Of a stretch of 64,000 nucleotides of DNA, positions 33,962 through 44,957 are shown piece after piece (the stretch's first letter is position 1; every line of letters starts with the position of its first letter). Both the position numbers and the translations under genes were made by a program. The notes under the pieces are model-generated. The model was not told the origin of the DNA. It ran no database searches and saw only the letters and a program-made list of their open reading frames with translations. This stretch comes from Theropithecus gelada (taxonomy: Eukaryota; Chordata; Mammalia; Primates; Cercopithecidae). The stretch covers positions 1,533,616 to 1,597,615 of the forward strand of contig NC_037682.1 of the NCBI RefSeq assembly GCF_003255815.1. The letters are read 5' to 3'.

Positions 33962-34658
33962 CCTCTCTCTCTCGCTCGCTCTCACTCTCTCTCGTTCTCT
34001 TGCCCTATGTCTCTCTCTTTCTGTCTCTCTCGCTCTCTGTCTCTCGCGCGCACTCTCTGTCATTCTCTCGCTCTCTTTGTCTCTCTCACTGTTTGTCTCT
34101 CTCACTCTCTCTCTCTGTCTCTCTCTCACTCTCTCGTTCTCTCGCTCCCTCTTGTTCTCTCGTGCTTTCTCTGTCTCTCTCTCACTCTCTCTCGTTCTCT
34201 CTCTCTTGCTCACTCTCTCTCTCACTGTCTCGTTCTCTCTGGCTCACTCTCGTTCTCTCTCTCTCTCATTCTCTCATTGTCTCTCCCTCTCATCTCTCGT
34301 TCTCTCACTCTCTCGTTCTCTCTCACTCTCTCTCTGTCTCTCACTCGCTGTCTCTGTCTCACTCTCTCTGTCTCTCTCTGTCTCTCTCTCACTCTCGCTC
34401 TCTCTCACTCTCTGTCTCTCTTTCACTCTCGTTCTCTCTCACTCTGTCTTTCACTCTCGTTCTCTCTCTCTCGCTCACTCTCTCGTTCTCACTCACTCTC
34501 GTTCTCTCACTCTCGCTCTCTCTTTCTCTCGTTCTCTCTCTCGCTCTCTTTCTCTTTCTGTCTCTTTCTCTCTCTCGCTCTCTCTGTCTCTCTCACTCTC
34601 TCTCACACTCTCACTCTCTCACTCTCTCTCTCTGTCTCTCTGTCTCTCTCTCTGGTCT
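33962..34658 (+). repeat. 700-base polypyrimidine (CTCTCT) tract
   Basis: Nearly uninterrupted C/T on the plus strand, with scattered single g or a giving ctctctcgttctctc and ctctgtctctctc units. Reading frames give Ser/Leu/Arg repeats (sense) or Arg/Glu/Ser repeats (antisense) and are artefacts. It abuts an antisense L1. Confidence 0.97.
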
Positions 34659-34955
34659 TCTTTGAAGTCTTTCATTAAACTTTAGTAATTTTCTGCTCAC
34701 AGATCTTAGATGTAGTTTGTTAGGTTTATTCCTAAGTATTTTTTATTTTGGGGTTTGAGTTTTAACATCTGTGTTTGATGCCCATATAGAAAACTGCGAA
34801 TGACTCTCGAATGTTGATTTCTATATTGGAGCATCTTGTTAAACTATTTTAATTCTCATAATTTGTGGATTGCAATATTTTTTGTAAGTAATCATTTCAT
34901 CAATACATAGTTTAGTTTCTTTGTTTCCAATTTTTAATATCCATAGTTTCTTTTT

Positions 34956-35280
34956 AAATTTTTATTTATTTATTTTTATTTATTATTTTTTGAGATGGAG
35001 TCTCACTCTGTCCCCCAGACGGGAGTGCAGTGGTGCGATCTTGGCTCACTGCAAGCTCCGCCTCCCAGGTTCACGCTATTCTCCCGCCTCAGCCTCCCGA
35101 GTAGCTGGGACTACAGGTGCCTGCCAACATGCCCGGTTAAATTTTTTTTTTTTTTTTTTTGTATTTTTAGTAGAGATGGGGTTTCACCGTGTTAGCCAGG
35201 TTGGTCTCAATCTCCTGACCTCATGATCCACCTACCTCCCAAAGTGCTGGGATTACAGGCATGAGCCACTGCACCTGGCC
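34956..35280 (-). mobile_element. Alu, antisense
   Basis: A (TTTA)n tail, gagatggagtctcactctgt, aagctccgcctcccaggttc, and an end gagccactgcacctggcc at 35280. Confidence 0.94.
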
Positions 35281-35577
35281 TTATTTTATTTATTTTGAGA
35301 CACAGTCTCATTCTGTCTACCATGCTGGAGTGCAGTGGTGCAATCTTGGCTCACTGCAACCTCCACCTCCCAGGTTCAAGCAATTCTCCTGCTTCACCCT
35401 CCCGAGTAACTGGGGCTACAGGCGCCTGCCACCAAGCCCAGCTGATTTTTGTATTTTTAGTAGAGACGTGGTTTTGCCATGTTGGCCAGGCTGGTCTCAA
35501 ACTCCTGACCTCATGATCCACCTGCCTCGGCCTCCCAAAGTGCTGGGATTACAGGTGTGAGCCGCTGCACCCGGCCC
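35281..35577 (-). mobile_element. Alu, antisense, abutting the previous one
   Basis: tattttgagacacagtctc to gagccgctgcacccggcc. Its T-rich tail starts exactly where the preceding Alu ends, so it probably inserted at, or beside, that Alu. Confidence 0.94.
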
Positions 35578-35880
35578 ATTGTTGCTTTTTCTTGTCTGGT
35601 TTTGAGTGGGTCCCCAAGTTCTTCGTAGGTTAGAGGCAGTGAGGATGAGTTGTCACATTCCTGATTTTATTTAAAAATGCGTAATTGTGATGGTTGCTGT
35701 ACTTTACTTTTTTTTTTGGGGGGGCATATTCCTTTTGTAAAGTTAAAAAATTTATTTGATTCCTAGTTTGGTAAGAGTTTTATGTTAAAATACTGTTAGA
35801 TTTTATCAAATATTTATCTGCATCTATTGACATTAACAGGTGGTTTTTCTTTTTTGCACTGTTTGTGTGGCAAATCACAA

Positions 35881-36316
35881 GGCTGGGCCGTGGAGTGACT
35901 GTCTCCTGGGAGACTCGGGTGGCTGAGCTGGTCATGGCTGAGCTCCACCCAACCCTCCGCACTCCTCAGTCTTCTGATTCCTTCTCCACTTCCCCACGGA
36001 ACTCAACCATTGGAGCACGGAGGTTGAGAGGCTTTCGGGAGACCTGGGACGGTGGGCTCTGGATGGGACAGGCAGGGGAGTTGCTGCCCGGCCCCTGCTT
36101 TGTGCAGCACCAGGCACAGGTTCGGAAGATGCTGCCACCACGCTTGGGGCTCCTGGATGCCACGGGCAGAGCCTGACCCAGAACCACTCAGGAAAGACAT
36201 CCCAGGTGGTGTAGTCCAAGCTTCTCCTGCGCCGTGGGAGGAAAGCACATGAGGGTGGGGGTGTGCAGGGTGGTGACAAACAGCCCAGCAAACGGGCCAG
36301 CATGGCCTGTCCCTGG
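35881..36316. other. Unique sequence, nothing recognised
   Basis: G+C-rich, with open frames on both strands lacking domains. Confidence 0.4.
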
Positions 36317-36592
36317 TCACTGGCCATGCCCCCCGATCACTGGCACGCCCACCCTGGTCACTGGCCATGCCCACCCGGCTCACTGGCCACGCCCCCGGTC
36401 ACTGGCCACGCCCACACTGGGCACTGGCCACGCCCCCGCTCACTGGCCATGCCCACCCTGGTCACTGGCCACGCCCACCCTGCTCACTGGCCACGCCCCT
36501 GGTCACTGGCCACGCCCACCCTGCTCACTGGCCACGCCCCCGGTCACTGGCCACGCCCACCCTGGTCACTGGCCACGCCCACCCTGCTGCAG
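36317..36592. repeat. Minisatellite of CACTGGCCACGCCC units
   Basis: Thirteen units of tcactggccacgcccaccct or the shorter form with gcccccgg, alternating at about 19 and 23 bases. Nine units contain ccacgccc, the complement of GGGCGTGG, a KLF/Sp-type box. Confidence 0.96.
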
Positions 36593-36781
36593 AGTGAAGA
36601 CTCCCACCAGGCCAGCCGGCTGCTGCCTCCCGGCGACGGCTCTCCCGTGAGGCCCACCCGCCATCCCCCCACAAGGGGGAAACAGAGGCCCGGGAGTCGG
36701 CCAGGCGAACTGCTTTTCTAGGTCAACGCTGGTCCTCTCTTGCCATCCTGTAAATCAGATACTGAGTTTAAAAGCTGACCA

Positions 36782-37377
36782 CAGAAAACCAAACATCGTA
36801 CATTCTCACTGATATTTGGGAGCTAAGCTATGCGGAGGTAAAGGCATAAGAATGATACAGTGGATTTTGGAGACTCGAGGGGAAGAGTGGGAGGGGCGAG
36901 GGATAAAAGACAACAAATATGGCACAGTGTGTACTGCTCAGGTGATGAGTGCACGAGGATCTCGCAAATCCGCACTAAAGAACTCACTCCTGGCCGGGCG
37001 CAGTGGCTCACGCCTGTAATCCCAGCACTTTGGGAGGCCAAGGCGGGCGGATCACGAGGTCAGGAGATCGAGACCATCCTGGCTAACACGGTGAAACCCC
37101 GTCTCTATTAAAAATGCAAAGCATTAGCCGGGCGTGGTGGTGGGCGCCTGTAGTCACAGCTACTCAGGAGGCTGAGGCAGGAGAATGGTGTGAACCCGGG
37201 AGGCGGAGCTTGCAGTGGGTGGAGATTGTGCCACTGCACTCCAGCCTGGGCTACAGAGCGAGACTCTGTCTTGGGGAAAAAAAAAAAAAAAAAGAACTCG
37301 CTCCTGTAACCAAATACCACGTGTACCCCAATAACTTATGGAAAAATAAAATAAATATACAAGTAAATAAATTAAAT
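36782..37377 (+). mobile_element. 5'-truncated L1 (L1PB/L1MA-type 3' end) with TSD
   Basis: In order: agaaaaccaaacatcgtac, gggagctaagctatgcgg, gcataagaatgatacagtgg, and after an inserted Alu, taaccaaataccacgtgtac. The 8-base gctgacca is found at 36774-36781 and 37378-37385 and fits the target-site duplication. Confidence 0.88.
36992..37290 (+). mobile_element. AluY, sense, inside the L1
   Basis: ggccgggcgcagtggctcac to an A tail at about 37277-37290. Flanked by aaagaactcactcct (36977-36991) and aaagaactcgctcct (37291-37305), a 15-base target-site duplication with one change. Confidence 0.95.
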
Positions 37378-37577
37378 GCTGACCATGCCCCATGTAAAAC
37401 AGCAGGGAAGGGCCCAGGGAGGGGAAGTGGGGGGAGAAAACGTGCGTCGCTGCCACAGCCCGCCGCCGCCTGTGCATGGCATGGTGTCCTTTCCATGGCT
37501 CCATAGCCACTGTGTTCTCAAAGGGGCTGAGCCATCATTCGTTGTGTTCTCTGGGGTTGTTCCAAAATGCCGTCCAC

Positions 37578-37896
37578 GGCCAGGCGCGGCAGCTCACGTC
37601 TATAATCCCAGCACTTTGGGAGGCTGAGGTGGGTGGATCACCTGAGGTCAGAAGTTTGAGACCAGCCTGGCCAACATGGTGAAACCCCATCTCTACTAAA
37701 AATACAAATGTGAGCCGGGTGTGGTGGCAGGTGGCTGTAATCCCAGCTACTCAGGAGACTGAGGCAGGAGAATCACCTGAATCCAGGAGGCGGAGGTTGC
37801 AGTGAGCCGAGATCACACCACTGCACTCCAGTCTGGGCAACAGAGTGAGACTCCGTCTCAAAAAAATAATAATAATAACAAAACAAAAAAGCAACA
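37578..37896 (+). mobile_element. Alu, sense, with decayed TSD
   Basis: ggccaggcgcggcagctcac to an (AAT)n-like tail. The flanks aaaatgccgtccac (37564-37577) and aaaatgtcatccat (37897-37910) match except at three positions, two of them explained by decay of one CpG. Confidence 0.92.
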
Positions 37897-39825
37897 AAAT
37901 GTCATCCATGAACGTTGGCTGCCCAGTGGTCTTGGGAAGACTCCAGGCTCAGCCTCCTCCCGCTGCTCTCGTGAAGGAGCCATCCTGACTCTCCCTGGCC
38001 ACGTGAGCCCACTGCCCCAGCAGGTCTACTGCTCTGGGGGCATGAGGACCCCCAGGCCCATGGCCGTCCAGGTGTCCCCTTCAGAGGAAGCCTGTGTGTG
38101 ACCTGAATACTCTGCACGAACTCAGCACCAGCAAAACCCAGACGTGCTGACGTGGGGAGCATAGGCTTAGCTGACGCATCACTGGGGCCGTGCTGTAGGG
38201 AACCACCCTGGGCCTGTGTGTCTCAGCTCTGGGAGAACATCACACATGGACTTGGCCCACCTTGTGGGACTGCACCCCCCAGAGGCCTCGTCCTATCAAC
38301 AGCTGTCACACATTGTCACTAAAGGAGCCTTCAACAGCCCATGATGTGGGTGACGTGGCCCAGGTAAAGCAAGGGAACCCATGGGTCTGAGCCCTTTCTC
38401 TCCCTTTCTTCTGTGGAATGGGACCCTGGGTTGCAGCTAATGCTTTGTGGAGGACTGTGACAGCTGCTCAGGCTCTGCCTGTGGTGTCGGCAGAAGCACC
38501 TTGGCCAGGGACAGAAGCTCACATCTAGAGGAAGCGTCCGTTCCAACCAGGACACATGGCTGCACCCCCTCCCCCACCGATGGAGGGGTCCAGTGGAACC
38601 ATCGTCCCCCCGTGACCAGCTTGTCCCCTGGGGAACAGTTTCAGGCCCACAGCTCTGGCTCTCTGCTGCTGGTTGCTGGACTTTTGGCCGTGGGGGGGGG
38701 GAGGGCACATCTGAGGTTGGGCGCAGCTTCCATGCCTGCTGCTGTGGGCACTGCCCAGGGCCACTAAGCAAGCCTGGGGTGACTGGTGGCGTCCCCAAGA
38801 CAAGCCTCGTCCGTGGACACGCAAATATCCCCACGCCCTGTGCCCCTCTGGAAAGGTTTGTCCAGACGCCTCTCCCCGATCTGCTTGTCATTAACCTTCC
38901 AAACGGACAGCTTCCAAGTCCTGGACCATCCGGCAAGCCGTGAGCCACATCCCCTGAAGAGGTCTGGCCCTGTCCTCCTGTCCAGGCACAGGACACAGCC
39001 AGTGAGGCCGCCCCAAGCGCTGCTTGCTAGGACGATGTCACTGTCTTGCCTCCCTCCAGGGCCATCCCCAGATGAGGCTGCAGCATGCCCTGTCCACTCT
39101 CAGCTGGTGCCAGTGTTGTCTGGAACTGTCTGGACTTACCTGGAAACTGAGTGTGAGTGTAAGATTCCTCAGTCCACTGGTGGCTGGGAATTGCCACTGG
39201 TGCTTGTGGAGGGAGAAATGGCAATGCCGTGTGTGTAGGTGCTGTGGGCATGGGTGCTGTGGGCCTGGGTGCCGTGGACGTGGGTACGTGGCACAGATGG
39301 TTGGCCACCTGAATGAGTGGGAGGGGTGCAGTCCCAGGCCCTCCCAGAGACTGCCATAGCCTCCACCCCCAGTGACGGGGAGGGATGCTGAGAATGGCAA
39401 GTTTGATGCTTGGCGAATCTTGCACTGCTTAATTCATGACCGGTAGGTCACGTGGTCATCCGACACTTCTGTCTCTACGGAGACCCAGTGGAAAGCCAGG
39501 AGCTGGATCTCCAAAGGATAATGGTTACTTTAAGAAGAGGGCATGATTTTTCTCCAAAACACTCAGGGGCTGAGCTGGGATTCTTCTGCAGGGTTTGTTG
39601 GAAGCTCCACGTGGCATCCCTGTCTGACACGGACCCGTCGTCACCATCTGATTTGCTGAGACACCCGTGCAGAGGTGCCTGATGGCGGCCTGGACCTGCC
39701 GCCGAGCCTTCTGCTGCTGCAGGCCCCTTCAAAACTGACAGCCTCCTAAGCTTCCATATGGTCAAAGCGGCTTCAATATGGTGCGTGAGCTCTCCCGGGT
39801 CTGAAGAACAGGAACTTGGGGCAGG
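37897..39825. other. Repeat-poor unique DNA, no named gene
   Basis: About 1.9 kb with no clear interspersed repeat. A small 15-base triplication (tgggtgctgtgggc type) lies at about 39236-39288. Open frames up to 221 codons (38331-38996 minus) show no domain. Confidence 0.45.
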
Positions 39826-39879
39826 TCTCCTCCTCCTCCTCTTCTTCTTCTTCTTCTTCTCCTCTCCTCCTCCTCCTCC

Positions 39880-39912
<33 letters not shown>

Positions 39913-40030
39913 CCTCCCTTCCCCCTCCCCTCTCCTCCTCCCCCTCCCCCTCCCCTCTTCCTCTTCCTCTTCCTCTTCTTCTTCTCTCCTTCTCCTTCTC
40001 CTTCTCCTTCTCCTTCTCCTTCTCCTTCTG
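39826..40030 (+). repeat. (TCC/TTC)n polypyrimidine tract
   Basis: Pure C/T for about 200 bases, switching from ctcctcctcctc through cttcttcttc to ctccttctccttctcc units. Directly followed by an Alu monomer in reverse, so it probably grew from that element's A-rich tail. Confidence 0.96.
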
Positions 40031-40174
40031 ACAAGGTCTCACTCTATTGCCCAGGCTGGAGTGCGGTGGTGCCATCACAGCTCATTGCAGCCTTGAATTC
40101 CTGAGCTCAAGCGATCCTCCTGCCTCGGCCTCTCAAAGTGCTAGGATTACAGGTGTGAACCACCATGCCTGGCT
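40031..40174 (-). mobile_element. FLAM-like Alu monomer, antisense
   Basis: A single Alu-left-monomer-like unit in reverse: acaaggtctcactctattgc to gaaccaccatgcctggct, with no second monomer. Confidence 0.85.
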
Positions 40175-40704
40175 GGGGCACATATCTTCATATACCCCAG
40201 ACCACAGGATGTCTACAAATGTCACTGAAATGGCAGAATCCTTAATTTTGTGGGGTGTGTCTCCTACTCTAGAGGCACGAATGGGCCTTACTAAGACAAT
40301 GAGAATCTTTACTACCTCCTGCCCCCAGGTCTGATCTCCATCACACCGTCAGTAGAGTGAACTGCACTTTGCCCTGTGGGATGGCCAGGACTGAGATGAG
40401 CCAGGGCCCTGAGGTCTATATTTTGACAAAGGGATGGACAATGGGCACAGCTCTAAAAACATGGGCTGGGGTGTATTGCTGTCCCTGCCAGGAAAAGCAG
40501 CCTTCCCCTGTGGCTCAGCGCTTGTGTGTGGAGGAAAACGTTGGTCAGGTGAGTTTCCAGATGTTCCCTTACCTGGATCACATCTGGAAGAGAAGCTGCA
40601 ATTGGAGTCCCCACCCAGTTGTGTTTGCAGCCATCCATGGTCACTCTCCAAAATCCACCTCTGTCCTTCACAGGTCAAGGAGGTGAAGTAAAAGGATGTA
40701 ATAA
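40175..40704. other. Unrecognised block
   Basis: Possibly a fragment of a low-copy interspersed element, but I could not name one. No intact reading frame with a domain. Confidence 0.35.
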
Positions 40705-40718
40705 GAATCTGAGATACT

Positions 40719-41020
40719 GGCCGGGCATGGTAATCTCACACCTGTAATCCCAGCACTTTGGGAGGCCGAGGCGGGCGGATCACCTGAGCTTGGGCATTTG
40801 AGACCAGCCTGGCCAATATGGCGAAACCCCATCTCTACTAAAAATACCAAAATTAGCCGGGCGTGGTGGCACATGCCTGCAGTCACAGCTACTCGGGAGG
40901 CTGAGGCAGGAGAATCGTCTGAACCTGGGAGGTGGAGATTGCAGTGAGCTGAGATTGCGCCACTGCACTCTGGCCTAGGCGACAGAGTGAGCCTCTGTCT
41001 CAAAAAAAAAAAAAAAAAAG
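40719..41020 (+). mobile_element. Alu, sense, with TSD
   Basis: ggccgggcatggtaatctc to an A tail at 41002-41019. Flanks gaatctgagatact (40705-40718) and gaatccgggatact (41021-41034) match at 12 of 14 positions. Confidence 0.95.
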
Positions 41021-41227
41021 GAATCCGGGATACTGTTGCCAGTATGTGCTGTAAATCTTCCTCCTAGACTTCTCTGAAGGAGTCTGCAGCCCTTTGGCAG
41101 CGTGGTTGCAGACGGAAGGAAGGAATCAGTTTGCCCTGGAGAATGGCTGGGCAGCACCTCTGAGCCAAGCATCCCACCCGCTCTGACTGGCCCACAATCA
41201 TGGGGCCACTGGTATCTCAGAGCCCTT

Positions 41228-41570
41228 CTGCAAGGAGGTCCGGTCCCCCGGCGTTCTGTAAGGGAGTCCGGTCCCCCGGCGTTCTGTAAGGGGGTCCAGT
41301 CCCCCGGCGTTCGTCCGGTCCCCTGGCATTCTGTAAGGGGGTCCGGTCCCCCGGCGTTCTGTAAGGGAGTCCGGTCTCCCGGCGTTCTGTAAGGGGGTCC
41401 AGTCCCCCGGCGTTCGTCCGGTCCCCCGGCATTCTGTAAGGGGGTCCGGTCCCCCAGCGTTCTGTAAGGGGGTCCGGTCTCCCGGCGTTCTGTAAGGGGG
41501 TCCGGTCCCCCGGCGTTCGTCCGGTCCCCCGGCATTCTGTAAGGAGGTCCGGTCCCCTGGCATTCAGGGG
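41228..41570. repeat. 28-base minisatellite with 103-base higher-order period
   Basis: Basic unit gttctgtaagggggtccggt plus cccccggc. Shorter 19-base variants starting gttcgtccgg occur at 41309, 41412 and 41515, exactly 103 bases apart, so the array has a second-level period (28+28+28+19). Minus-strand frames remain open across it in more than one phase. The DNA on either side is unique (41035-41227, 41571-41680). Confidence 0.96.
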
Positions 41571-41680
41571 TTCTGAGCTGCTCAGTTCTGGGATTTGGGG
41601 AAAAGCCAGGATTCTCCACCATGCTGGCTGGTGCCATTTCTCTGTTCACCAGACCCACAGGGTTTGTCACTTACAGTGAT

Positions 41681-42022
41681 TGCCATGGTCTAAATGTTTG
41701 TGTCCCCCTCGAGACATAGTTATTGAAACCTAATCACCAAGGTGATGGTGTGGGGAGGTAGGACCTTCAGGAGGCCATGGGGGCAGAACCCTCATGAATA
41801 GATTGGTGCCCTTATGAAAGGGGCCCGCGGCAGCCTTGCTTGCCCCGCGTAGGGGTGCAATCAGAAGTCACTGTCTGAGAGGAAACCGGCCTTCCTCAAA
41901 CACAGCTGGCACCTTGGTCTTGCACTTCCAGCCTCCAGGACTGTGAGCCATGTTTCTGTCGTTTATAAGCCACCCAGTTCTTTAACGATATTTTTGTTAT
42001 GGTGGCCCAAACAGAGACCAGT
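41681..42022 (+). mobile_element. MLT1-like MaLR LTR, sense
   Basis: tgccatggtctaaatgtttg, ccaaggtgatggtgtgggg, aaccctcatgaatagattgg, ccagcctccaggactgtgag and ataagccacccagttc, in MLT1 LTR order. Solo LTR. Confidence 0.85.
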
Positions 42023-43065
42023 GAACACTCTGGCAGGCTACTTACATGTTTTAGTCCTGGGGACACTTGAACCAGTTAGACGTTCCCCAAAGTCCTATGG
42101 GGTGAAGGATGCAGGTGCTGCCCTGGCCCTGTCCCCCGTTGAGACCAGGATACCCCATTGTGCTGGAGCTGCTACCTGGTTGCCAACACTGAGACAGCCT
42201 CTTTAATGAGAGCAACTTCCACCACCGTCTCGGTCCACAGAGCCTCCCAAGATGCGGTGCCCTCCACCAGCATATTGCCCATGCCTTTCTCTCCCAGGAG
42301 GCATTGCTGGGGTGGATGAACAGGACCATGGGATCAGTCCTCTAATGTTACCACGCCTGCGCCTTTGCCTTCTTTCCTCTCCGTTGTGCAGAGGAAGTTT
42401 TGACAGCTCACTTGGGTGGTGTGCAAGCTTCTGTCAAACAATGGGACAAACCATGAGAGCCACTCCCAGCCACTGCTTCTGCGCACTTCTCTGCTATGTG
42501 AGTCCTCGTTGGCAAATGTACCCTGATCTAACATTCTGTTACCTCCTTGGTGGTCCAACAGCCCGAGAGTCCATGGCCTCAGAGGCCCCTGGGTTTTTGC
42601 TGATGTAAATTGGCAAAAACTTGCATTCAGTGTGTATGTGGCTTGTCTTGGGTCTGACTGTGCATTCATCCCTCTGCACTCGACTCTAGTCATGGCTCTG
42701 GGAATAATGAGGGTCGGTGGGGGTGGATCTCAAGGGAGATTTGTCATCTTGTGAGGCTGTTTCCTCAGGTGAGGCCATCACAGATCTTTGGGTACAGTTT
42801 GACTCACCTCAGACTCTAAGGAAGGGTCACTTCTGCTTACAGGGGGACTCAGGAAGGTCTAATGTTCAGGGGACTCAGAATCAGAGAAAGACACCCTCTC
42901 CAGTTCTCGAGGTCTCATTCTTTCCAAATAAATGCCTTAACTTTGACTTAAGAGATTTGGTAAGACATTGAATTATTCTTTAGTTATTATTCACTAGCCT
43001 GCAAGATCTAATTTGTGCTCTGCATTAAAAAAAAAAAACAGTTGACTCTGCAGCTACATGAACGA
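42023..43065. other. Unrecognised DNA, perhaps old ERV-related
   Basis: About 1 kb right of the MLT1-like LTR with no recognisable protein. Parts near 42500-42620 have the feel of an old ERV-type repeat, but I cannot support a family. Confidence 0.3.
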
Positions 43066-43323
43066 AAATTTTTTTTTTTTTTTTTTTTTTGAGACGGAGT
43101 CTGGCTCTGTCGCCTAGGCTGGAGTGCAGTGGCCGGATCTCAGCTCACTGCAAGCTCTGCCTCCTGGGTTCATGCCATTCTCCTGCCTCAGCCTCCGGAG
43201 TAGCTGGGACTACAGGCGCCCGCCACCACGCCTGGCTAGTTTTTTGTATTTTTTAGTAGAGATGGGGTTTCACCGTGTTAGCCAGGATGGTCTCGATCTC
43301 CTGCCCTCGTGATCCGCCCGTCT
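43066..43323 (-). mobile_element. Young AluY, antisense, 5'-truncated
   Basis: A T run, gagacggagtctggctctg, the monkey-lineage ggccggatctcagctcac, and cctggctagttttttg. It stops at tgatccgcccgtct, short of the Alu 5' end. acgaaaa flanks both sides, a plausible short target-site duplication. Confidence 0.92.
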
Positions 43324-44019
43324 ACGAAAAATTTTTTTAAGACAGTCATAGAAGGACTCTGGTTCTGTCTATACATTGAGCTGAGCACTTAAGGCCACAG
43401 CTTGTCATTTTCTTTCTCAGTTCCCCAGTATAGTCAGAAGCAGCCGCCCCAGGCCACATCCTCATATGCATGGTTTCTATCCCCATCCTAATGTCCTATT
43501 GCAAGCGCCCCCTGGTGTCTGAAACCCAGGCTTGTGATGGGCACTGCATTGCAGAGACCTCAAGGTGACGATTTTGTCAGTGACAATGTTCATGGATTAT
43601 CTGCATCCCGCTTCCCACTCCTCACGCGGTCATCACTGACATCAGATGAAACCTGGCCTGTCCAATTACTAAGCCCAGATTCCCATCTTCGAAGTTCCGC
43701 CTTCCTGGAAACGCTGCTGGTACCAGGAATGGTTGGTCAGGAAACTAAAGTCACTCTAGGCACTTTGGGTAGAAGGAGATTCATTGCAGGGAATTTTAGA
43801 CTTACACAAATGTTGAGAACTTTGGGCAAGGAAGGTTATTTCCGGAGATCTGGAAGTGCAGGGATAGAAGGGTGGCGTCCACTGCCCCCTGACCACTGTA
43901 CCTCTGACACGGTTAGAAACCGCCCCAGTGATCCCAGCTGCCTGCAGCACCTCAGGGTGATTCTCAAACTGACTCCAGAAGCCAAGGTACACCTGCCGCC
44001 AGTGACTGCAGGGGCCTCT
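43324..44019. other. Unique-looking sequence with CTCF-like motif
   Basis: The 184-codon open frame at 43534-44088 has no domain I recognise and runs into L1-like sequence, so it is probably incidental. Confidence 0.4.
43503..43519 (-). promoter_or_regulatory. CTCF-like binding motif
   Basis: aagcgccccctggtgtc closely matches the reverse complement of the CTCF core (CCACNAGGGGGCGC family), differing mainly in the t of ggtgtc. The G-rich motif lies on the minus strand. Confidence 0.6.
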
Positions 44020-44104
44020 GCAGAACAGACGTTGATGAATGAAACAAAGTGTGGTCTACCCGTAGCAGGGAATGTCATTCAGCCTTGAAAAGGAAGGAAA
44101 TCCT

Positions 44105-44395
44105 GGCCGGGCGCAGTGGCTCATGCCTGTAATCTCAGCACTTTGGGAGGCCAAGGTGGGCGGATCACGAGGTCAGGAGATGGAGACCATCCTGGCTAAC
44201 ACGGTGAAACCCCATCTCTACTAAAAATAGAAAAAATTAGCCGGCGAGGTGGCGGGCGCCTGTAGTTCCAGCTACTCGGGAGGCTGAGGCAGGAGAATGG
44301 CGTGAACCTGGGAGGCAGAGCTGCAGTGAGCCGAGAAGCGCCACTGCACTCCAGCCTGGGTGACAGAGCGAGACTCCGTCTCAAAAAAAAAAAAA
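44105..44395 (+). mobile_element. AluY, sense, with TSD
   Basis: ggccgggcgcagtggctcat to an A tail. aaaaggaaggaaatcct precedes (44088-44104) and follows (44396-44412) the element. Confidence 0.94.
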
Positions 44396-44412
44396 AAAAG
44401 GAAGGAAATCCT

Positions 44413-44957
44413 ATGCCTGTCATCCCAGCTCTTTGGGAGGCTGAGGCAGGAGAATGACTTGAGGCCAGGAGTTCAAGACCAGCCTGGGCAGCATAATGAC
44501 ACCCCGTCTCTGCAATAAATAAATAAATAAATTTTAAAAATTCGCGGCCGGGCGCGGTGGCTCAAGCCTGTAATCCCAGCACTTTGGGAGGCCGAGACGG
44601 GCGGATCACGAGGTCAGGAGATCGAGACCACCCTGGCTAACACGGTGAAACCCCGTCTCTACTAAAAAAAAAAATACAAAAAACTAGCCGGGCGAGGTGG
44701 CGGGCGCCTGTAGTCCCAGCTACCCGGGAGGCTGAGGCAGGAGAATGGCGTGAACCCGGGAGGCGGAGCTTGCAGTGAGCTGAGATCCGGCCACTGCACT
44801 CCAGCCTGGGCGACAGAGCGAGACTCCGTCTCAAAAAAAAAAAAAAAAAAATTCGCTGTAGTCCCTGCTACCTGGGAGACTGAAGCAGGAGGACAGGAAG
44901 TCGAGGCTGCAGTGAGCTATGATCTCTCTCGTCTCTAAAAAAGAAAAAAAAAAAAAG
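44413..44957 (+). mobile_element. Old Alu fragment split by a younger Alu
   Basis: Starts inside Alu at atgcctgtcatcccagc, reaches ccccgtctctgcaataaat, and after the younger insertion resumes with ctgtagtccctgctacctgg and gaggctgcagtgagctatg to an A-rich end. AluJ-like. Confidence 0.85.
44546..44850 (+). mobile_element. Young AluY (AluYR-like), sense, with TSD
   Basis: ggccgggcgcggtggctcaa start, with gagacgggcgg, ctagccgggcgagg and gatccggccac. The preceding ttaaaaattcgc (44534-44545) is echoed by aaaaattcgc ending at 44856. Confidence 0.95.

Larger units (their letters stand above)
34660..35880 (-). mobile_element. Antisense L1 ORF2 region split by two Alus
   Basis: Left of the Alus: tcttctttgaagtctttcat, then gtttgttaggtttattcc. 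Right of them: gattcctagtttggtaagag, ttttatcaaatatttatctg, then ctattgacattaacaggtgg. These are successive blocks of reversed L1 ORF2. Confidence 0.82.

Noticed and set aside
33899..34678. Ser/Leu-rich frames (and Arg/Glu-rich antisense frames) of 139-259 codons
   Set aside because: Translation of a polypyrimidine tract in all phases.
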